Assembly: GCA_030615025.1 (NCBI GenBank)
Contig: JAUXAB010000023.1
Span: 1 to 47,194 of the forward strand
Source of the DNA: Phycisphaerae bacterium
GTDB lineage: Bacteria; Planctomycetota; Phycisphaerae; Sedimentisphaerales; Anaerobacaceae
Length of the DNA: 47,194 nucleotides
Direction: 5' to 3'
Notes under the pieces: model-generated
The model's database searches: none
What the model saw: the letters and a program-made list of their open reading frames with translations, nothing else
What the model was told of the DNA's origin: nothing
In this document: piece by piece, positions 1 through 9,127 of the stretch
Layout: the number at the start of each line of letters is the position of its first letter
Position numbering within the stretch: position 1 is the first letter of the stretch
Program-made: the position numbers and the translations under genes

Positions 1-143
1 CGAGCGAAAAGTTCGAGGCCAAGGCGGCAGGCCAAAAATGCTCGGAGGCGTGGTTTTCTCCACGTTGAGAACGTTTTTGGCCGACAACACAGGCATCGGG
101 CTTTGCAGCCGGCCGCAATAGAGCGGGTTATTTGGATAGGCTC
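1..143 (-). mobile_element. MITE-like repeat, partial (copy A)
   Basis: This stretch is an inverted copy, about 95% identical by eye, of 43616-43762. The full copy there is 178 bp with imperfect 20-bp terminal inverted repeats (GAGCCTATCCAAATAACCCG at one end). Here only one terminus is inside the window (124-143); the rest runs off the left edge. The flanking TAA at 144-146 matches the TTA flanks of the other copy, so a 3-bp target duplication is likely. No transposase is encoded, so it would need help from a full element elsewhere. The IS5-type affiliation is an inference from the 3-bp target and the GAGCCT end. Confidence 0.7.
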
Positions 144-1489
144 TAAGCCTCTCCCCGACGCCGGAACAACGACCAGACATAATAAACCGGGATGCCGGCG
201 AGGATGCTGCCGAGGCTGTATACCGAAGGTTTCCACCACTGCGTAAAAGCAAACACAGTCATAAAGAGGGTTACGGACAGGAAAATTGCCGGAACAACCG
301 GGTATCCTATTACGCGAAATGGTCTTTCCATATCCGGCCGGCGCCATCGAAGGACATACACAGCAGCGATGAAGAGCATCGCGAAGATCGACAATCCCAC
401 TGAGGCATATTTATATAAGTTCTGAAAGTCCGTCACGAACAGAATAACGATCGCGCACACGCTCTGCGCGATCATTGCATAAATGGGGACCTGTCCCTTC
501 TCACTGATACGCCCGGCTATAGACGGGAACAACCTATCCTTTGCCATTGCATAGTAGACCCGCGGGCCGGTGATAATAAAAGCGCTCACTGTAGCCAGAA
601 ATGCCAATCCGACCGCGACGGAGAAGATGCTGGAAGCCCGTGCTCCAAACAGATTTTTGACCGCGAGCTGGGGAACCTGCTCTGCGTTGTCAAATCCCAC
701 GTCCGCGAGAGGTACGGCATAGGCGAAAACAAGATTAAGGGCCAGATACAAGACGATGACAAGCCCGGTTCCGAGCAGCAGAGAGCGCGGGAGAATTCTG
801 CCTGGATTCTTTACTTCACCGGCCAGATAGCTGGCAGCGTTCCAGCCGCTGTAGGCGAACATAACGTAGAACAACTGCGTAGCCGCGGTCCCAAGTTTGA
901 CTTCCCGTATCGCTTGTCCCTGTGCAAAATTTGCCAATCGCCCTTCACCAAACAGAAAGGCCAGCACCACAAGGGCCACAAACAGACCGAGCTTAAGAAT
1001 CGTGGTGAGATTCTGTGTCCAGGCAGACTGACGGTGACCAATGAGGTTGGGCAAGGTAACCGCGACGATAATGGCAGCGGCCGTGGCCTGCACAAGGTGG
1101 CCCGTTTCCTTCCCAACTAATCCGAAAGGCGTCAAAAGATATAGAGCCGCGATATAGCTGGCAACAGCCAGCGGCGCCGAAAAGCCGACAAAAAACGACG
1201 TCCAGCCGGAGAGGAAAGCGGGCATTGGGCCGTACGCTTCGCGAAGATAAACATACTCCCCCCCTGCCCGTGGCAAAGCGGCTGCTAACTCCGCCACGCA
1301 AAGAGCACCACATAAGGCAAGCAACCCACCAAGAATCCAGAGCCCAAAGATGGCGGTGTAGTTGTTGAGCGAAGCCATCATGTACCCGGGCGAGACAAGA
1401 ATTCCTGTCCCGACCATGCTGGCGATCACCACGTAGGTCGAAGTCGACAACCCGAAACCTCGGTGCAACTGGTGGTTTTGCGTTTTCAT
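143..1489 (-). CDS. APC-family amino acid permease
   Basis: A 448-residue integral membrane protein with about twelve hydrophobic segments, probably importing or exchanging an amino acid across the inner membrane. The family is shown by the glycine-rich first helix (MVGTGILVSPGYM, about residues 25-37), the PRAGGEYVYLREAYG stretch at about 73-87 and the YSGWNAASYLAGEVKNP motif at about 213-229. Length is normal for the basic APC family (Pfam AA_permease_2). The C-terminus is odd: the TAG stop is made of two bases of flanking DNA plus the first G of the MITE-like repeat at 1-143, so the original tail may have been a little longer. It lies 84 bp downstream of the O-methyltransferase on the same strand. 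The substrate cannot be told from sequence. Confidence 0.85.
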   Translation of the reverse strand: MKTQNHQLHRGFGLSTSTYVVIASMVGTGILVSPGYMMASLNNYTAIFGLWILGGLLALCGALCVAELAAALPRAGGEYVYLREAYGPMPAFLSGWTSFFVGFSAPLAVASYIAALYLLTPFGLVGKETGHLVQATAAAIIVAVTLPNLIGHRQSAWTQNLTTILKLGLFVALVVLAFLFGEGRLANFAQGQAIREVKLGTAATQLFYVMFAYSGWNAASYLAGEVKNPGRILPRSLLLGTGLVIVLYLALNLVFAYAVPLADVGFDNAEQVPQLAVKNLFGARASSIFSVAVGLAFLATVSAFIITGPRVYYAMAKDRLFPSIAGRISEKGQVPIYAMIAQSVCAIVILFVTDFQNLYKYASVGLSIFAMLFIAAVYVLRWRRPDMERPFRVIGYPVVPAIFLSVTLFMTVFAFTQWWKPSVYSLGSILAGIPVYYVWSLFRRRGEA

Positions 1490-1573
1490 TGTCTTCGCAG
1501 TGCTTCAGCGGTTAGCTCACGGGCGGGTTGCGGCGATTCGCAACCGCCCGCGTACGGCAACCTGGGTCCGGGT

Positions 1574-2254
1574 TTATCGTTTCTTTAGTGTAATGCCGAT
1601 GCCCTGGTCATGCTTGTGTATGAATTTCGTCTCGAGCTTCGGGTTGGTGGTGACGGCCTTGATGTAGTCCTCCATAGGGCCTCTCACGTTGGTTGTGTTA
1701 TGTGCCAGAATCAGTCCGCCCGGACGCACCAGTGGAAGCAGCTTGTTGAGGTAGTCGATGTATCCAGCCTTGTCGGCGTCAAGGAAAAGGATGTCGATAG
1801 GCTCTTTGAGCTTGGTGATTTCCTTGTGGGCGTCGCCCTCGATAAGCGTTACGATATGGTCAACACCGGCTCGTTTGAAGTTCTTACGGGCAAGCGAGGC
1901 CCGGCGGGCATCGATCTCATAGGTGGTTAGCTTACCGCCTGTGGTCCGCAGGGCAAGGCAAAACCATATACCTGAGTATCCATTGGAGGTACCGATCTCG
2001 ACAATATGTTTGGCGCCTACTGCCTCGGCGAGCAGCCGCAGCACCCTGCCGTCTTCCGGCTGGACGTTCATCATTCCTCTGCGCTGGTTCAGGTACATAT
2101 CCGCAAGTACATCTAAAATCTTTTCCTCTGCGTCGTTACTTGCTATGGGCGCAGGGTCCTTCCAGGGTATCTGGCCACGCTCTGACCTGCCTGCACCTCC
2201 AACCCCCACTGATAAAACCACTACCGCAATAACCAGCATAATCTTCTTTAACAT
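1574..2254 (-). CDS. Exported class I O-methyltransferase
   Basis: A 226-residue SAM-dependent methyltransferase of the O-methyltransferase family 3 (catechol/caffeoyl-CoA OMT-like). Motif I is IVEIGTSNGYSG (about residues 81-92), and the metal-site region FLDADKAGYIDYL is at about 157-169, followed by the PGGLILAHNT strand. A hydrophobic N-terminus (LKKIMLVIAVVVLSVGVGGAG) looks like a signal peptide, which is unusual for a SAM-using enzyme because SAM is cytoplasmic; membrane anchoring facing the cytosol is the alternative. The start is supported by GGAG six bases before ATG. The gap to the GH51 gene upstream is 239 bp and carries a terminator-like repeat, so it is probably transcribed separately. 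Confidence 0.8.
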   Translation of the reverse strand: MLKKIMLVIAVVVLSVGVGGAGRSERGQIPWKDPAPIASNDAEEKILDVLADMYLNQRRGMMNVQPEDGRVLRLLAEAVGAKHIVEIGTSNGYSGIWFCLALRTTGGKLTTYEIDARRASLARKNFKRAGVDHIVTLIEGDAHKEITKLKEPIDILFLDADKAGYIDYLNKLLPLVRPGGLILAHNTTNVRGPMEDYIKAVTTNPKLETKFIHKHDQGIGITLKKR

Positions 2255-2361
2255 TTCCTGCTCCTTTCCAAATAATGACTTCTTGTTGTTCTGCTACGCC
2301 GGATTCGCATACATATAGACGAGTTCAAACAGGGACTTTATTGCAGCTTTTAAGAAAAAAC

Positions 2362-2426
2362 GGCCACGAAAAGGCTCAAAAGGAAAAAAGATATATTTTT
2401 TGTGTTTTTTGTGCCTTTTTGTGGCC
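2362..2426. terminator. Inverted-repeat terminator-like element
   Basis: The arms GGCCACGAAAAGGCTCAAAA (2362-2381) and its near-complement (2407-2426) pair with two mismatches around an A/T-rich loop. On the minus strand the stem is followed by GTTTTTT, so it could end transcripts of the GH51 operon; on the plus strand it is followed by AATTTTTT. The same GGCCAC/GCACAAAA wording recurs at 19838-19885 and 20275-20330, so it belongs to a dispersed repeat family rather than being a one-off terminator. Confidence 0.5.
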
Positions 2427-2493
2427 AATTTTTTATCCTGTTATCCTGTCTAAATTCGCAAAAATATAAAGCTTGTCACGGCCTAATATGAGA

Positions 2494-4092
2494 TTACTCG
2501 ATTTCCAAAACGACCACGGACTTAGACGGCAGCGTTGCTGTCAAAATATCACCCTTTAGCTTGAAGTTATAGTAAGCGGCAGGACTGATTGCTTCCGGAT
2601 TGTCGAAAGTGTTGTGGCAAGTCACGGCATCAGCGGTTAATACAGAACCGGAGGCGCTTTGACCCTCGGCTCCACGAAATTTGCAAATAAGCTCGGCGGA
2701 GTTTTTGGGGTCCAGATTGCAGAGCGATATATGAATTTTGCCTGATTTGTCCCTGGATGCCGAAATATTGAGTGTCGGAATTTTTTCGTTTCCAAATTGA
2801 TAGTCGGCGCATTTAAGGTCAACAGGCAACATGGTGGCATCATGATGGACCTTGTACATTTCAAAGACATGGTAAGTTGGCGTCAGAATCATTTTCTCGC
2901 CTTTGGTAAGAATCATCGCCTGCAGGACATTAATGGTCTGAGCGATATTAGCCATCTTTACCCGGTCGCAGTGGTTGTTGAAAATGTTGAGGGTAAGTGC
3001 TGCCACAAGCGCATCGCGCAGTGAGTTCTGCTGGTAGAGAAATCTCGGATTGGTACCCGGTTCGACCTTGTGCCACGCGCCCCATTCGTCCACGAGCATT
3101 CCCACCCGTTTCTTAGGGTCGTACTTATCCATAATGGCTGAGTGCTTGGCAATGAGCTCCTCCATATAGAGCGCCCTTTTGAGCTGTGCGAACCAGTCTT
3201 CTTCATCAAACTTTGTTGCGGAACGACTTTTTTTGCCAGACCCGCAGTAATAATGGGGAGTCAGACCGTTCATACGTCTTCCTGCCTCGCGCATCAGCAC
3301 CTCCGTCCAATGGTAATTTGCACCGCTGGGTCCGCACGCTATCTTATATAGGCGGTTCCCGGAGAAATTGCGAAGGTATGTGCTGTACCGGCGGTAGAGG
3401 TCGGCGTAGTATTCCGGCCGCATTTGGCCGCCGCAGCCCCAGTTTTCGTTGCCAACGCCCCAGTATTTTACCTTCCAAGGTTTTTGGCGTCCGTTTTTGC
3501 GGCGTAGGTCAGCCATGGGGCTCTTACCGTCAAATGTTATGTACTCCACCCACTCCTGCATCTCGCAAACCTGCCCGCTGCCAACGTTCCCGCAGATGTA
3601 TGGCTCGCATCCCAACTGCTCGCACAGGTCAAGGAACTCGTGGGTACCGAAATGGTTGTTTTCGGTAACTTTTCCCCAATGAGTATTGACCATGCTGGGA
3701 CGTTTTTCGCGGGGACCTATGCCGTCTTTCCAGTGGTACTCATCGGCGAAGCAGCCGCCCGGCCAGCGCAGCACCGGTATCTTAGTTCGTTTCAACGCCT
3801 CGACCACATCATTACGAATGCCACGGGTGTTCGGGATTGGGGAATCCTCACCAACCCAAAAACCGCCATAGATACATCTACCCAGGTGCTCTGAGAAGTG
3901 GCCGTAAATGTTTCTGTTGATTGTGTCCCTGCCTTCATCAGCGCGAATGACCAACTCGTTGGGCTTGCTTTTGGCCTCGGCAGTGGTGGACACCGACACG
4001 ATCCCTGCAAGCAATACTATCAATACAAGGGCAGCAGTTCTTCTGGCAGTTACTGTTTGAGCCAACAATTTCATCAACTTATCGCGTTTCAT
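2494..4092 (-). CDS. Secreted GH51 alpha-L-arabinofuranosidase
   Basis: A 532-residue enzyme expected to remove terminal L-arabinofuranose from arabinan, arabinoxylan or arabinogalactan outside the cytoplasm. A signal peptide spans about residues 1-40 (hydrophobic [15 protein letters not shown], then TAEA). The catalytic (beta/alpha)8 domain shows [20 protein letters not shown] (about 108-127), the acid/base glutamate in WGVGNENWG (about 211-219) and the nucleophile in LVDEWGAWH (about 333-341). The C-terminal beta domain runs to VVVLEIE. Length fits the family. The ATG at 4092 has GGAAG six bases upstream. It lies 89 bp after the sugar-binding protein gene, so it is probably the last gene of the uptake operon. 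This suggests the imported sugar is, or accompanies, an L-arabinofuranosyl product. Confidence 0.9.
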   Translation of the reverse strand: MKRDKLMKLLAQTVTARRTAALVLIVLLAGIVSVSTTAEAKSKPNELVIRADEGRDTINRNIYGHFSEHLGRCIYGGFWVGEDSPIPNTRGIRNDVVEALKRTKIPVLRWPGGCFADEYHWKDGIGPREKRPSMVNTHWGKVTENNHFGTHEFLDLCEQLGCEPYICGNVGSGQVCEMQEWVEYITFDGKSPMADLRRKNGRQKPWKVKYWGVGNENWGCGGQMRPEYYADLYRRYSTYLRNFSGNRLYKIACGPSGANYHWTEVLMREAGRRMNGLTPHYYCGSGKKSRSATKFDEEDWFAQLKRALYMEELIAKHSAIMDKYDPKKRVGMLVDEWGAWHKVEPGTNPRFLYQQNSLRDALVAALTLNIFNNHCDRVKMANIAQTINVLQAMILTKGEKMILTPTYHVFEMYKVHHDATMLPVDLKCADYQFGNEKIPTLNISASRDKSGKIHISLCNLDPKNSAELICKFRGAEGQSASGSVLTADAVTCHNTFDNPEAISPAAYYNFKLKGDILTATLPSKSVVVLEIE

Positions 4093-4181
4093 CTTTCTCT
4101 TCCTTTCTATAATCTTGTTAGAATTATTGTTTTCTGACTTTTCCCGTTAAGTTCAGTTGTTTATACAGTTAAAATCATTTT

Positions 4182-5135
4182 TCAGAACTGTCCCTTGAAT
4201 TTGTCTACATTTTCCTTCGTGATGGGAGGGCATTCAATCAGATAGGACTTTTCAAGCTTTTCACCGTCAAGATACCTGACTGCAAGTCGAATTGCACTAC
4301 GGCCTTCTTCCTCAGGCTGCTGGTAGCTGGTTCCGGTGAGCACTCCGGCCTTGATTGCCTCGATGGCCTCCCGGCTGCCACCCATGCCCACAACTTTAAT
4401 GTCCGTGCGTGCCGCCTTCTTACACACCTGCGCTGCTGCGATGGCGAAATTGTCGCCGTGGGCGTAAACGCCGGCCAGATTAGGATACTTTTGCAGCAGC
4501 GTCTGCATCTCGGTTTTCACGATGTCACGCTCACCTTTATGAGGGATGCGCGCTACGGGCTTGATATCGGGATAATCTTTGAGCACATCGCGCAACGCTT
4601 GACTTCGGGCGACTTCAGGACCTGTCCCGAGGTGTTGATGAAACTCAATGATTTGGCCTTTCCCACCCATCGCTTCGGCCAGAATTTTCGCAGCAACCAC
4701 CGCGCCGGCATAGGTGTCGGTGCCGGTGTAGCAGACATATTCACAGGGGCCCCCACCGCTCCCACCAATTTGGCGGTTGACAATAATAACGGGAATTTGG
4801 GCCCGGTTGAGCATCTGCACGCCCCGCACCAGCGGTTCCTCCTTCATGGGCACGAGGCAGACCAGGTCTACACGCTTGGCTATTATTTCCTTGATTTGCT
4901 CAATCTGGAGGACGGGGTCCTCCTTGGCGTTGAGGATGGTTACTTCGACGCCGAGCTTCCGCGCCTCATCTTTTGCCCCCAGGCGCATGTTCTGCCAGTA
5001 GGGATGGTCGAGCGTCATCAGGAATCCAATCTGGCGTCTCGTCGGGCTCTGGTCTCTGCAACCGGCCGCTACTACAGCCAGGGTGGCCGCGACCACAACC
5101 ACGATACCAGTCTTTATTATCTTCCCGGAATTCAT
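4182..5135 (-). CDS. Sugar ABC transporter substrate-binding protein
   Basis: A 317-residue periplasmic-binding protein of the ribose/galactose (Peripla_BP_4) type. It captures a sugar in the periplasm and hands it to the permease at 5174. The N-terminus has a lipoprotein-like signal ending AAGC (about residues 23-26). Family signs are IGFLMTLDHPYWQNMRLGAKDEA (about 36-57), the AKRVDLVCLVPMKEEPL region and the GVYAHGDNFAIAAAQ hinge region. I chose ATG 5135 (AAGGA about nine bases upstream) over a possible GTG at 5159, because it gives a clean signal sequence. It follows the permease by 38 bp in the operon. The ligand cannot be read from sequence; context points to a pentose or deoxyhexose. 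Confidence 0.88.
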   Translation of the reverse strand: MNSGKIIKTGIVVVVAATLAVVAAGCRDQSPTRRQIGFLMTLDHPYWQNMRLGAKDEARKLGVEVTILNAKEDPVLQIEQIKEIIAKRVDLVCLVPMKEEPLVRGVQMLNRAQIPVIIVNRQIGGSGGGPCEYVCYTGTDTYAGAVVAAKILAEAMGGKGQIIEFHQHLGTGPEVARSQALRDVLKDYPDIKPVARIPHKGERDIVKTEMQTLLQKYPNLAGVYAHGDNFAIAAAQVCKKAARTDIKVVGMGGSREAIEAIKAGVLTGTSYQQPEEEGRSAIRLAVRYLDGEKLEKSYLIECPPITKENVDKFKGQF

Positions 5136-5173
5136 CTTTAGTTTTCCTTTCTTCCTCACACTCTTGAGGAATA

Positions 5174-6211
5174 CTATTTCCTGCTGCGCCTCTTGGCCAG
5201 CACGTCAACCGTCACCACGACAATAATGATCATACCGGTAACAACCTTTCGGTATTCGGCTCCCACGCTGAACTGCGCCAATAGGTTATCGATTACCCGC
5301 AGCAATAGCAACCCGATCAGCGTCGAGGTCAAGCCGCCGCTGCCGCCGCCCAGAGGTGTGCCGCCTACAATCACGCTGGCGATGACGACCAGCTCCTTGC
5401 CCACGTGGCTCTCAGCCTGGGCGGTTGCCGTCATAGCCACGAAAATGGCCGCTGCAATGGCGCACGTGAAACCGCACAGCACGTAGGTGGCCGCCTTTAT
5501 TCGGTGCGTGTTTACACCTGCCAGCCAGGCAGCTTCCTCGTTGCCGCCGATGGCAAAGACATAATGCCCGAAGCGTGTGAACCGCAGCAGGTAGATGCCG
5601 AGACAGAAGACCACCAGAAATATCACGATTGGCATGGAAACCTGATAGTCTTGCCCGAAAAGCGGGAGCTGTGCATCGTAGACCCAGTTAAACTGATTGC
5701 GGAGGTTAATGTCAGCGACCTGTTTCGCCTGACCTCCACCAGTTAAGATAAGCGCTATGCCGCGGAAGACCAGCATGGTGCTGAGGGTCACCACAAAGGG
5801 ATTGACCCCTACTCCGGCAATAAGCATGCCATTAATCGTGCCCAGGCCTATTCCAACCAAGCTTGTCAATAGCAGCGCCGCTGGAATTGCCAGCGCTGCG
5901 CCGTAGGGCGAAAGGGCATCCATGGTCAATACCAGAACCACGCTGCAGACAGCGGTGGTGGAGGCCACGGACAAGTCAAATCCGCCGGCAATCATCACGA
6001 AGGTCATGCCGATGGCGATAACCCCCAGTGCTGCGGCGTTGGTGAGGAGATTGTCTACGAGATTGGTCCAGCTGAAAAACGTAGGACTTCTGAAAGAGGC
6101 AAAGGCGCACAGACCCACCAGGAGGAGCAGGATGGAGGCCTTTTGCAGCTTCCGAAAGGAAAGAGGGCTTTTGGTCCTTCCGGCATCGGATTTCTTGGCC
6201 TCGGTTCTCAT
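5174..6211 (-). CDS. Sugar ABC transporter permease (RbsC type)
   Basis: A 345-residue inner-membrane permease of the BPD_transp_2 family with about ten hydrophobic segments. Diagnostic stretches are ALGVIAIGMTFVMIAGGFDLS (about residues 61-81, the glycine/aspartate signature of RbsC-like permeases), GTINGMLIAGVGVNPFVVTL (about 129-148) and the ATPase-contact loop GGTPLGGGSGG (about 279-289). The start codon overlaps the stop of the upstream ATPase gene as ATGA, so the two are almost certainly translated in a coupled way. It works with the ATPase (6208) and the binding protein (4182). Confidence 0.9.
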   Translation of the reverse strand: MRTEAKKSDAGRTKSPLSFRKLQKASILLLLVGLCAFASFRSPTFFSWTNLVDNLLTNAAALGVIAIGMTFVMIAGGFDLSVASTTAVCSVVLVLTMDALSPYGAALAIPAALLLTSLVGIGLGTINGMLIAGVGVNPFVVTLSTMLVFRGIALILTGGGQAKQVADINLRNQFNWVYDAQLPLFGQDYQVSMPIVIFLVVFCLGIYLLRFTRFGHYVFAIGGNEEAAWLAGVNTHRIKAATYVLCGFTCAIAAAIFVAMTATAQAESHVGKELVVIASVIVGGTPLGGGSGGLTSTLIGLLLLRVIDNLLAQFSVGAEYRKVVTGMIIIVVVTVDVLAKRRSRK

Positions 6212-7719
6212 TCGGGATTATCCTTTCTTACGCATTCGGCGAAAAGTGCGTCCTCGTCGGTTCCTGGTCCCTGCATTTCCCGCACAAGCCGACCGTCTCG
6301 GATGACCAGGATGCGGTCGGCCAGCTTTGTAATCTCGATCAGCTCGGATGAGATCAAGATTATCGCCCGGCCCTGGCAGGCCAGCTCCACAATCAGTCTG
6401 TACATCTGCGACTTGGTACCGACGTCGATACCCTGTGTGGGCTCGTCGAAGATAATCACCTTCGATTCCGCTGCCAGCCAGCGTCCGACAATCACCTTCT
6501 GCTGGTTTCCGCCGCTGAGATTCTCAATGTCAATGTCCGGGAGAGGCGGATGGATTTTCATCTGTTCAATCATTAGTCTGGCCTGGCTGGTAAGGCGCCG
6601 GGATGATTGAAATCCGAGCACACCGGAGAGCCGACCAAGAATACTGATGTTAAGGTTCTCGGAGACCGGCCTGCCTGTGATGCTGCCCTGCTGTTTGCGA
6701 TTCTCCGGAACCATTCCGATGCCCAGGGCACGGCATAGATAAGGAGACCGGCCAACGATGGGTCTACCCTGGAACACCACTTTTCCGTGAGCTTTGTCGG
6801 CCCCGAAGATGGCGCGGATGATTTCGGTGCGTCCTGAGCCGACCAGGCCTGCGATGCCCAGAATCTCGCCCTCGCGCAGTTCGAAGGAGATGTTCTCAAA
6901 CGCCCCCGGCCGGCTCAAGCCGTCCACTTTGAGGATGACCTTGCCCGGCTGGTTCGTTTTTTCAGGAAAGACCTCGGCCAGGTCGTGTCCAAGCATCATG
7001 CGGGTCAGATCCGATATCCGACACTCAGGTATCTCCATGGTGCCCGTCTTTCCGCCGTCGCGCAGCACGGTGACGCGATCGGCGATAATGGGCAGTTCCG
7101 CCAAACGGTGTGAGATGTACACTATCGCCAGCCCCCTGCTCTTGAGGTCCTTGATTACTTCGAACAGCTTATCGACGTCTTCACTGCCCAGAGAGGCGGT
7201 GGGTTCGTCAAATACGAGCAATTTAACCTTGCGGCGCACTGCACAAGCTATCTCGACGAGGCACTGTCGGGCTTTGCTGAGACGTTCGACCGGCTCATCG
7301 GGGTCCAGGTCGAAACGCAGGTAGTCAATGATATCACGTGCCCCGGCGTTGATGAACGCGCGGTCCAGTTTCCGTGTCCAGCGTCCCGCTTTCTCGTCAC
7401 CGAGCATGATGTTCTCGGCCACCGTAAAATTGGCCAGCACACTCAGCTCCTGATAAATTATGGCGATGCCCATGTCACGGGCCTGGCGAGGATTGGTGAT
7501 TCTGACCTGATGACCGTCGAAGGTAATCCGGCCGTGGTAGTTGTTAAACCGGCCGGCCAGCACGTTCATCAGCGTCGATTTGCCCGCGCCGTTTTCTCCG
7601 ATCAATGCATGGACCTCACCACAGCGGACATCGAAATCTACTTTATCGAGCGCCCGCGTTCCGGAAAACTCCTTCACAATCCCCTGCATCTGTAATATCA
7701 AATTATCGTTCGCAAACAC
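6208..7719 (-). CDS. Sugar ABC transporter ATPase, double domain
   Basis: A 503-residue RbsA/MglA/XylG-type ATPase that powers sugar import. Domain 1 (about residues 5-235) has Walker A GENGAGKST, a degenerate signature (LSKAR), Walker B LLVFDEPTASL and the switch histidine in YISHRL. Domain 2 (about 255-500) has a weakened Walker A (GLVGSGRTE), an intact LSGGNQQKV signature and IIFDEPTQGID. One normal and one degenerate nucleotide site is usual for this family. The start used is GTG at 7719, with AAAGGA eleven bases upstream. An ATG at codon 11 is possible but would trim the first strand. It lies 15 bp after the UroD-like gene and overlaps the permease gene by 4 bp. Confidence 0.9.
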   Translation of the reverse strand: MFANDNLILQMQGIVKEFSGTRALDKVDFDVRCGEVHALIGENGAGKSTLMNVLAGRFNNYHGRITFDGHQVRITNPRQARDMGIAIIYQELSVLANFTVAENIMLGDEKAGRWTRKLDRAFINAGARDIIDYLRFDLDPDEPVERLSKARQCLVEIACAVRRKVKLLVFDEPTASLGSEDVDKLFEVIKDLKSRGLAIVYISHRLAELPIIADRVTVLRDGGKTGTMEIPECRISDLTRMMLGHDLAEVFPEKTNQPGKVILKVDGLSRPGAFENISFELREGEILGIAGLVGSGRTEIIRAIFGADKAHGKVVFQGRPIVGRSPYLCRALGIGMVPENRKQQGSITGRPVSENLNISILGRLSGVLGFQSSRRLTSQARLMIEQMKIHPPLPDIDIENLSGGNQQKVIVGRWLAAESKVIIFDEPTQGIDVGTKSQMYRLIVELACQGRAIILISSELIEITKLADRILVIRDGRLVREMQGPGTDEDALFAECVRKDNPE

Positions 7720-7734
7720 GGAATTCCGTATCCT

Positions 7735-8790
7735 TTACCTTTTGGTATAATCACCGAATTCACGGATGGCATCGAACATCGCGATAACATTCTCGAGGGG
7801 AGTTTCTTCGAGAATAGTATCGTGACTTGCACCGGCGACATAGCCACCGCCCGGCATCATGATCTGAAGAACCTCTCGGGTCTTCTGACGAACGGTTTCC
7901 GGTGTTCCGTCAATTAGTACATTATGTGAGTCGATGGCGCCGTTGAAAAGGATTTTGTCGCCGAACTCAGCTTTAAGCATTCGCAGGTCCATACCCTGAC
8001 AGTTTGGCTGGACCGCGTGCAGGCCGTCGAGGCCGGCTTCTATCATCAACGGAATCAGTGGAGCAAAGCCGCCACAACAGTGCAGTTGGACTTTAAGGCG
8101 ATAAGCATGACCGAGGTCAATCAGCCTCGCAAAATGGGGCAGTATGAAACGGCCAAAGAGGTCCGGCCCCAGCAACGGTCCGGTCTGGCTGCCAAAATCA
8201 TTGCCGATGAAAAATATATCTATGGCCTCGGCGGCAGCATCGAAAATACGCTCACCTGAAGTTGCATAATAGTCGACCAGGTGCTGCAAGACCGCATCAA
8301 CAACTTCAGGCTGAGAATACATTTTTATATATAGATTTTCCATACCCAGCAGGTCGATTGCATCGTGCCAGAACGGCGACCAATCACCGCCGAGTATGGC
8401 ATATTCGCCATTGTAGAAGTTTGCCTCAGCTTTAATATTTGAGACGTCCATCCACGCCGGGTCGGGCCACGGATAATCGTGGATTTCTTTGAGCGAGGCG
8501 TCGGCCAGCGGATGATTTATCGGTTGACCATATCCCAGGCCGCGACGCTCTACCCCGAATACCGTGCGGGACGTAGCACCTTCGGATAATACAAACTCAG
8601 GCCCGTTATACTTGGCGTAAACCCGCCTGAAATCATCTCCGAAACTCATCCGCAGGCCTTCATCATCGAGGTCCGACTCTCGCTTGGCCTTTGCCCAGAA
8701 TTCCTCCGATGCCCCACACCAGCACGGCACCCGGTCGGGCTGCTCGTGCGCGAAAGCAGTAAGCACACGTTCTCTCGAAGTCAATCGCAA
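7735..8790 (-). CDS. UroD-like protein 1 (MtaA/UroD superfamily)
   Basis: A protein of about 351 residues in the uroporphyrinogen decarboxylase (URO-D) superfamily. N-terminal TSRERVLTAFAHEQPDRVPC is the usual family opening. An H-x-C pair lies in QLHCCGGF, and the region VQPNCQGMDL and the C-terminal SHDTILEETPLEN follow. H-x-C supplies zinc ligands in cobamide-dependent methyltransferases MtaA/MtbA of the same fold; the third cysteine of those enzymes is not seen here. Heme synthesis is unlikely given the sugar operon. I prefer the TTG at 8790: GGAGGAG ends eight bases upstream and the conserved opening begins right after. The ATG at 8820 would add ten unconserved residues and lies inside the mutarotase gene. 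A second TTG at 8784 overlaps that gene's TGA. Confidence 0.8.
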   Translation of the reverse strand: MRLTSRERVLTAFAHEQPDRVPCWCGASEEFWAKAKRESDLDDEGLRMSFGDDFRRVYAKYNGPEFVLSEGATSRTVFGVERRGLGYGQPINHPLADASLKEIHDYPWPDPAWMDVSNIKAEANFYNGEYAILGGDWSPFWHDAIDLLGMENLYIKMYSQPEVVDAVLQHLVDYYATSGERIFDAAAEAIDIFFIGNDFGSQTGPLLGPDLFGRFILPHFARLIDLGHAYRLKVQLHCCGGFAPLIPLMIEAGLDGLHAVQPNCQGMDLRMLKAEFGDKILFNGAIDSHNVLIDGTPETVRQKTREVLQIMMPGGGYVAGASHDTILEETPLENVIAMFDAIREFGDYTKR

Positions 8791-9104
8791 TGGAATAGCT
8801 CCTCCATACCCGCCCACCATTCACCTTTGGCCCGCCTTTCGAGCGGCTCCTGACACGGCTTGCACACATCCCACCACTTCTGAGTCGTCGGGTCAGCCGC
8901 CATTTTGGACATATCGGCGTCGAAGTCGTCGCCGGTATACTCGAAGTAACTGAAGAGGTAGCCGTCCTTGTGGTAAATCGAATAGTTACGAATATTGCAT
9001 TCTTTGATCATCTTAAGCACGTCCGGCCAAACCTGCGTGTGCAGTTGTTTGTATTCTTCAAATTTCTCAGGTTTTACCCTGATAACCATTCCATATCTCT
9101 GCAT
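8781..9104 (-). CDS. rhaM: L-rhamnose mutarotase family protein, cytosolic
   Basis: A 107-residue protein of the RhaM/YiiL family, which interconverts the alpha and beta anomers of L-rhamnose or related sugars. The opening RYGMVIRVKPEKFEEYKQLH, the central IRNYSIYHKDGYLFSYFEY and the C-terminal WWAGMEELFH (about 96-105) are all typical, as is the length. There is no signal peptide, so it acts in the cytosol. An ideal GGAGG precedes the ATG by six bases. Its last codons overlap the start of the downstream UroD-like gene. A paralogue with an export signal sits two genes upstream (10291). The true sugar could be L-rhamnose, L-fucose or another L-sugar. Confidence 0.88.
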   Translation of the reverse strand: MQRYGMVIRVKPEKFEEYKQLHTQVWPDVLKMIKECNIRNYSIYHKDGYLFSYFEYTGDDFDADMSKMAADPTTQKWWDVCKPCQEPLERRAKGEWWAGMEELFHCD

Positions 9105-9127
9105 AATTTGCCTCCGTATTGGTGATT

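Noticed and set aside
4458..5141. 227-residue frame on the plus strand
   Set aside because: Antisense shadow of the sugar-binding protein gene.
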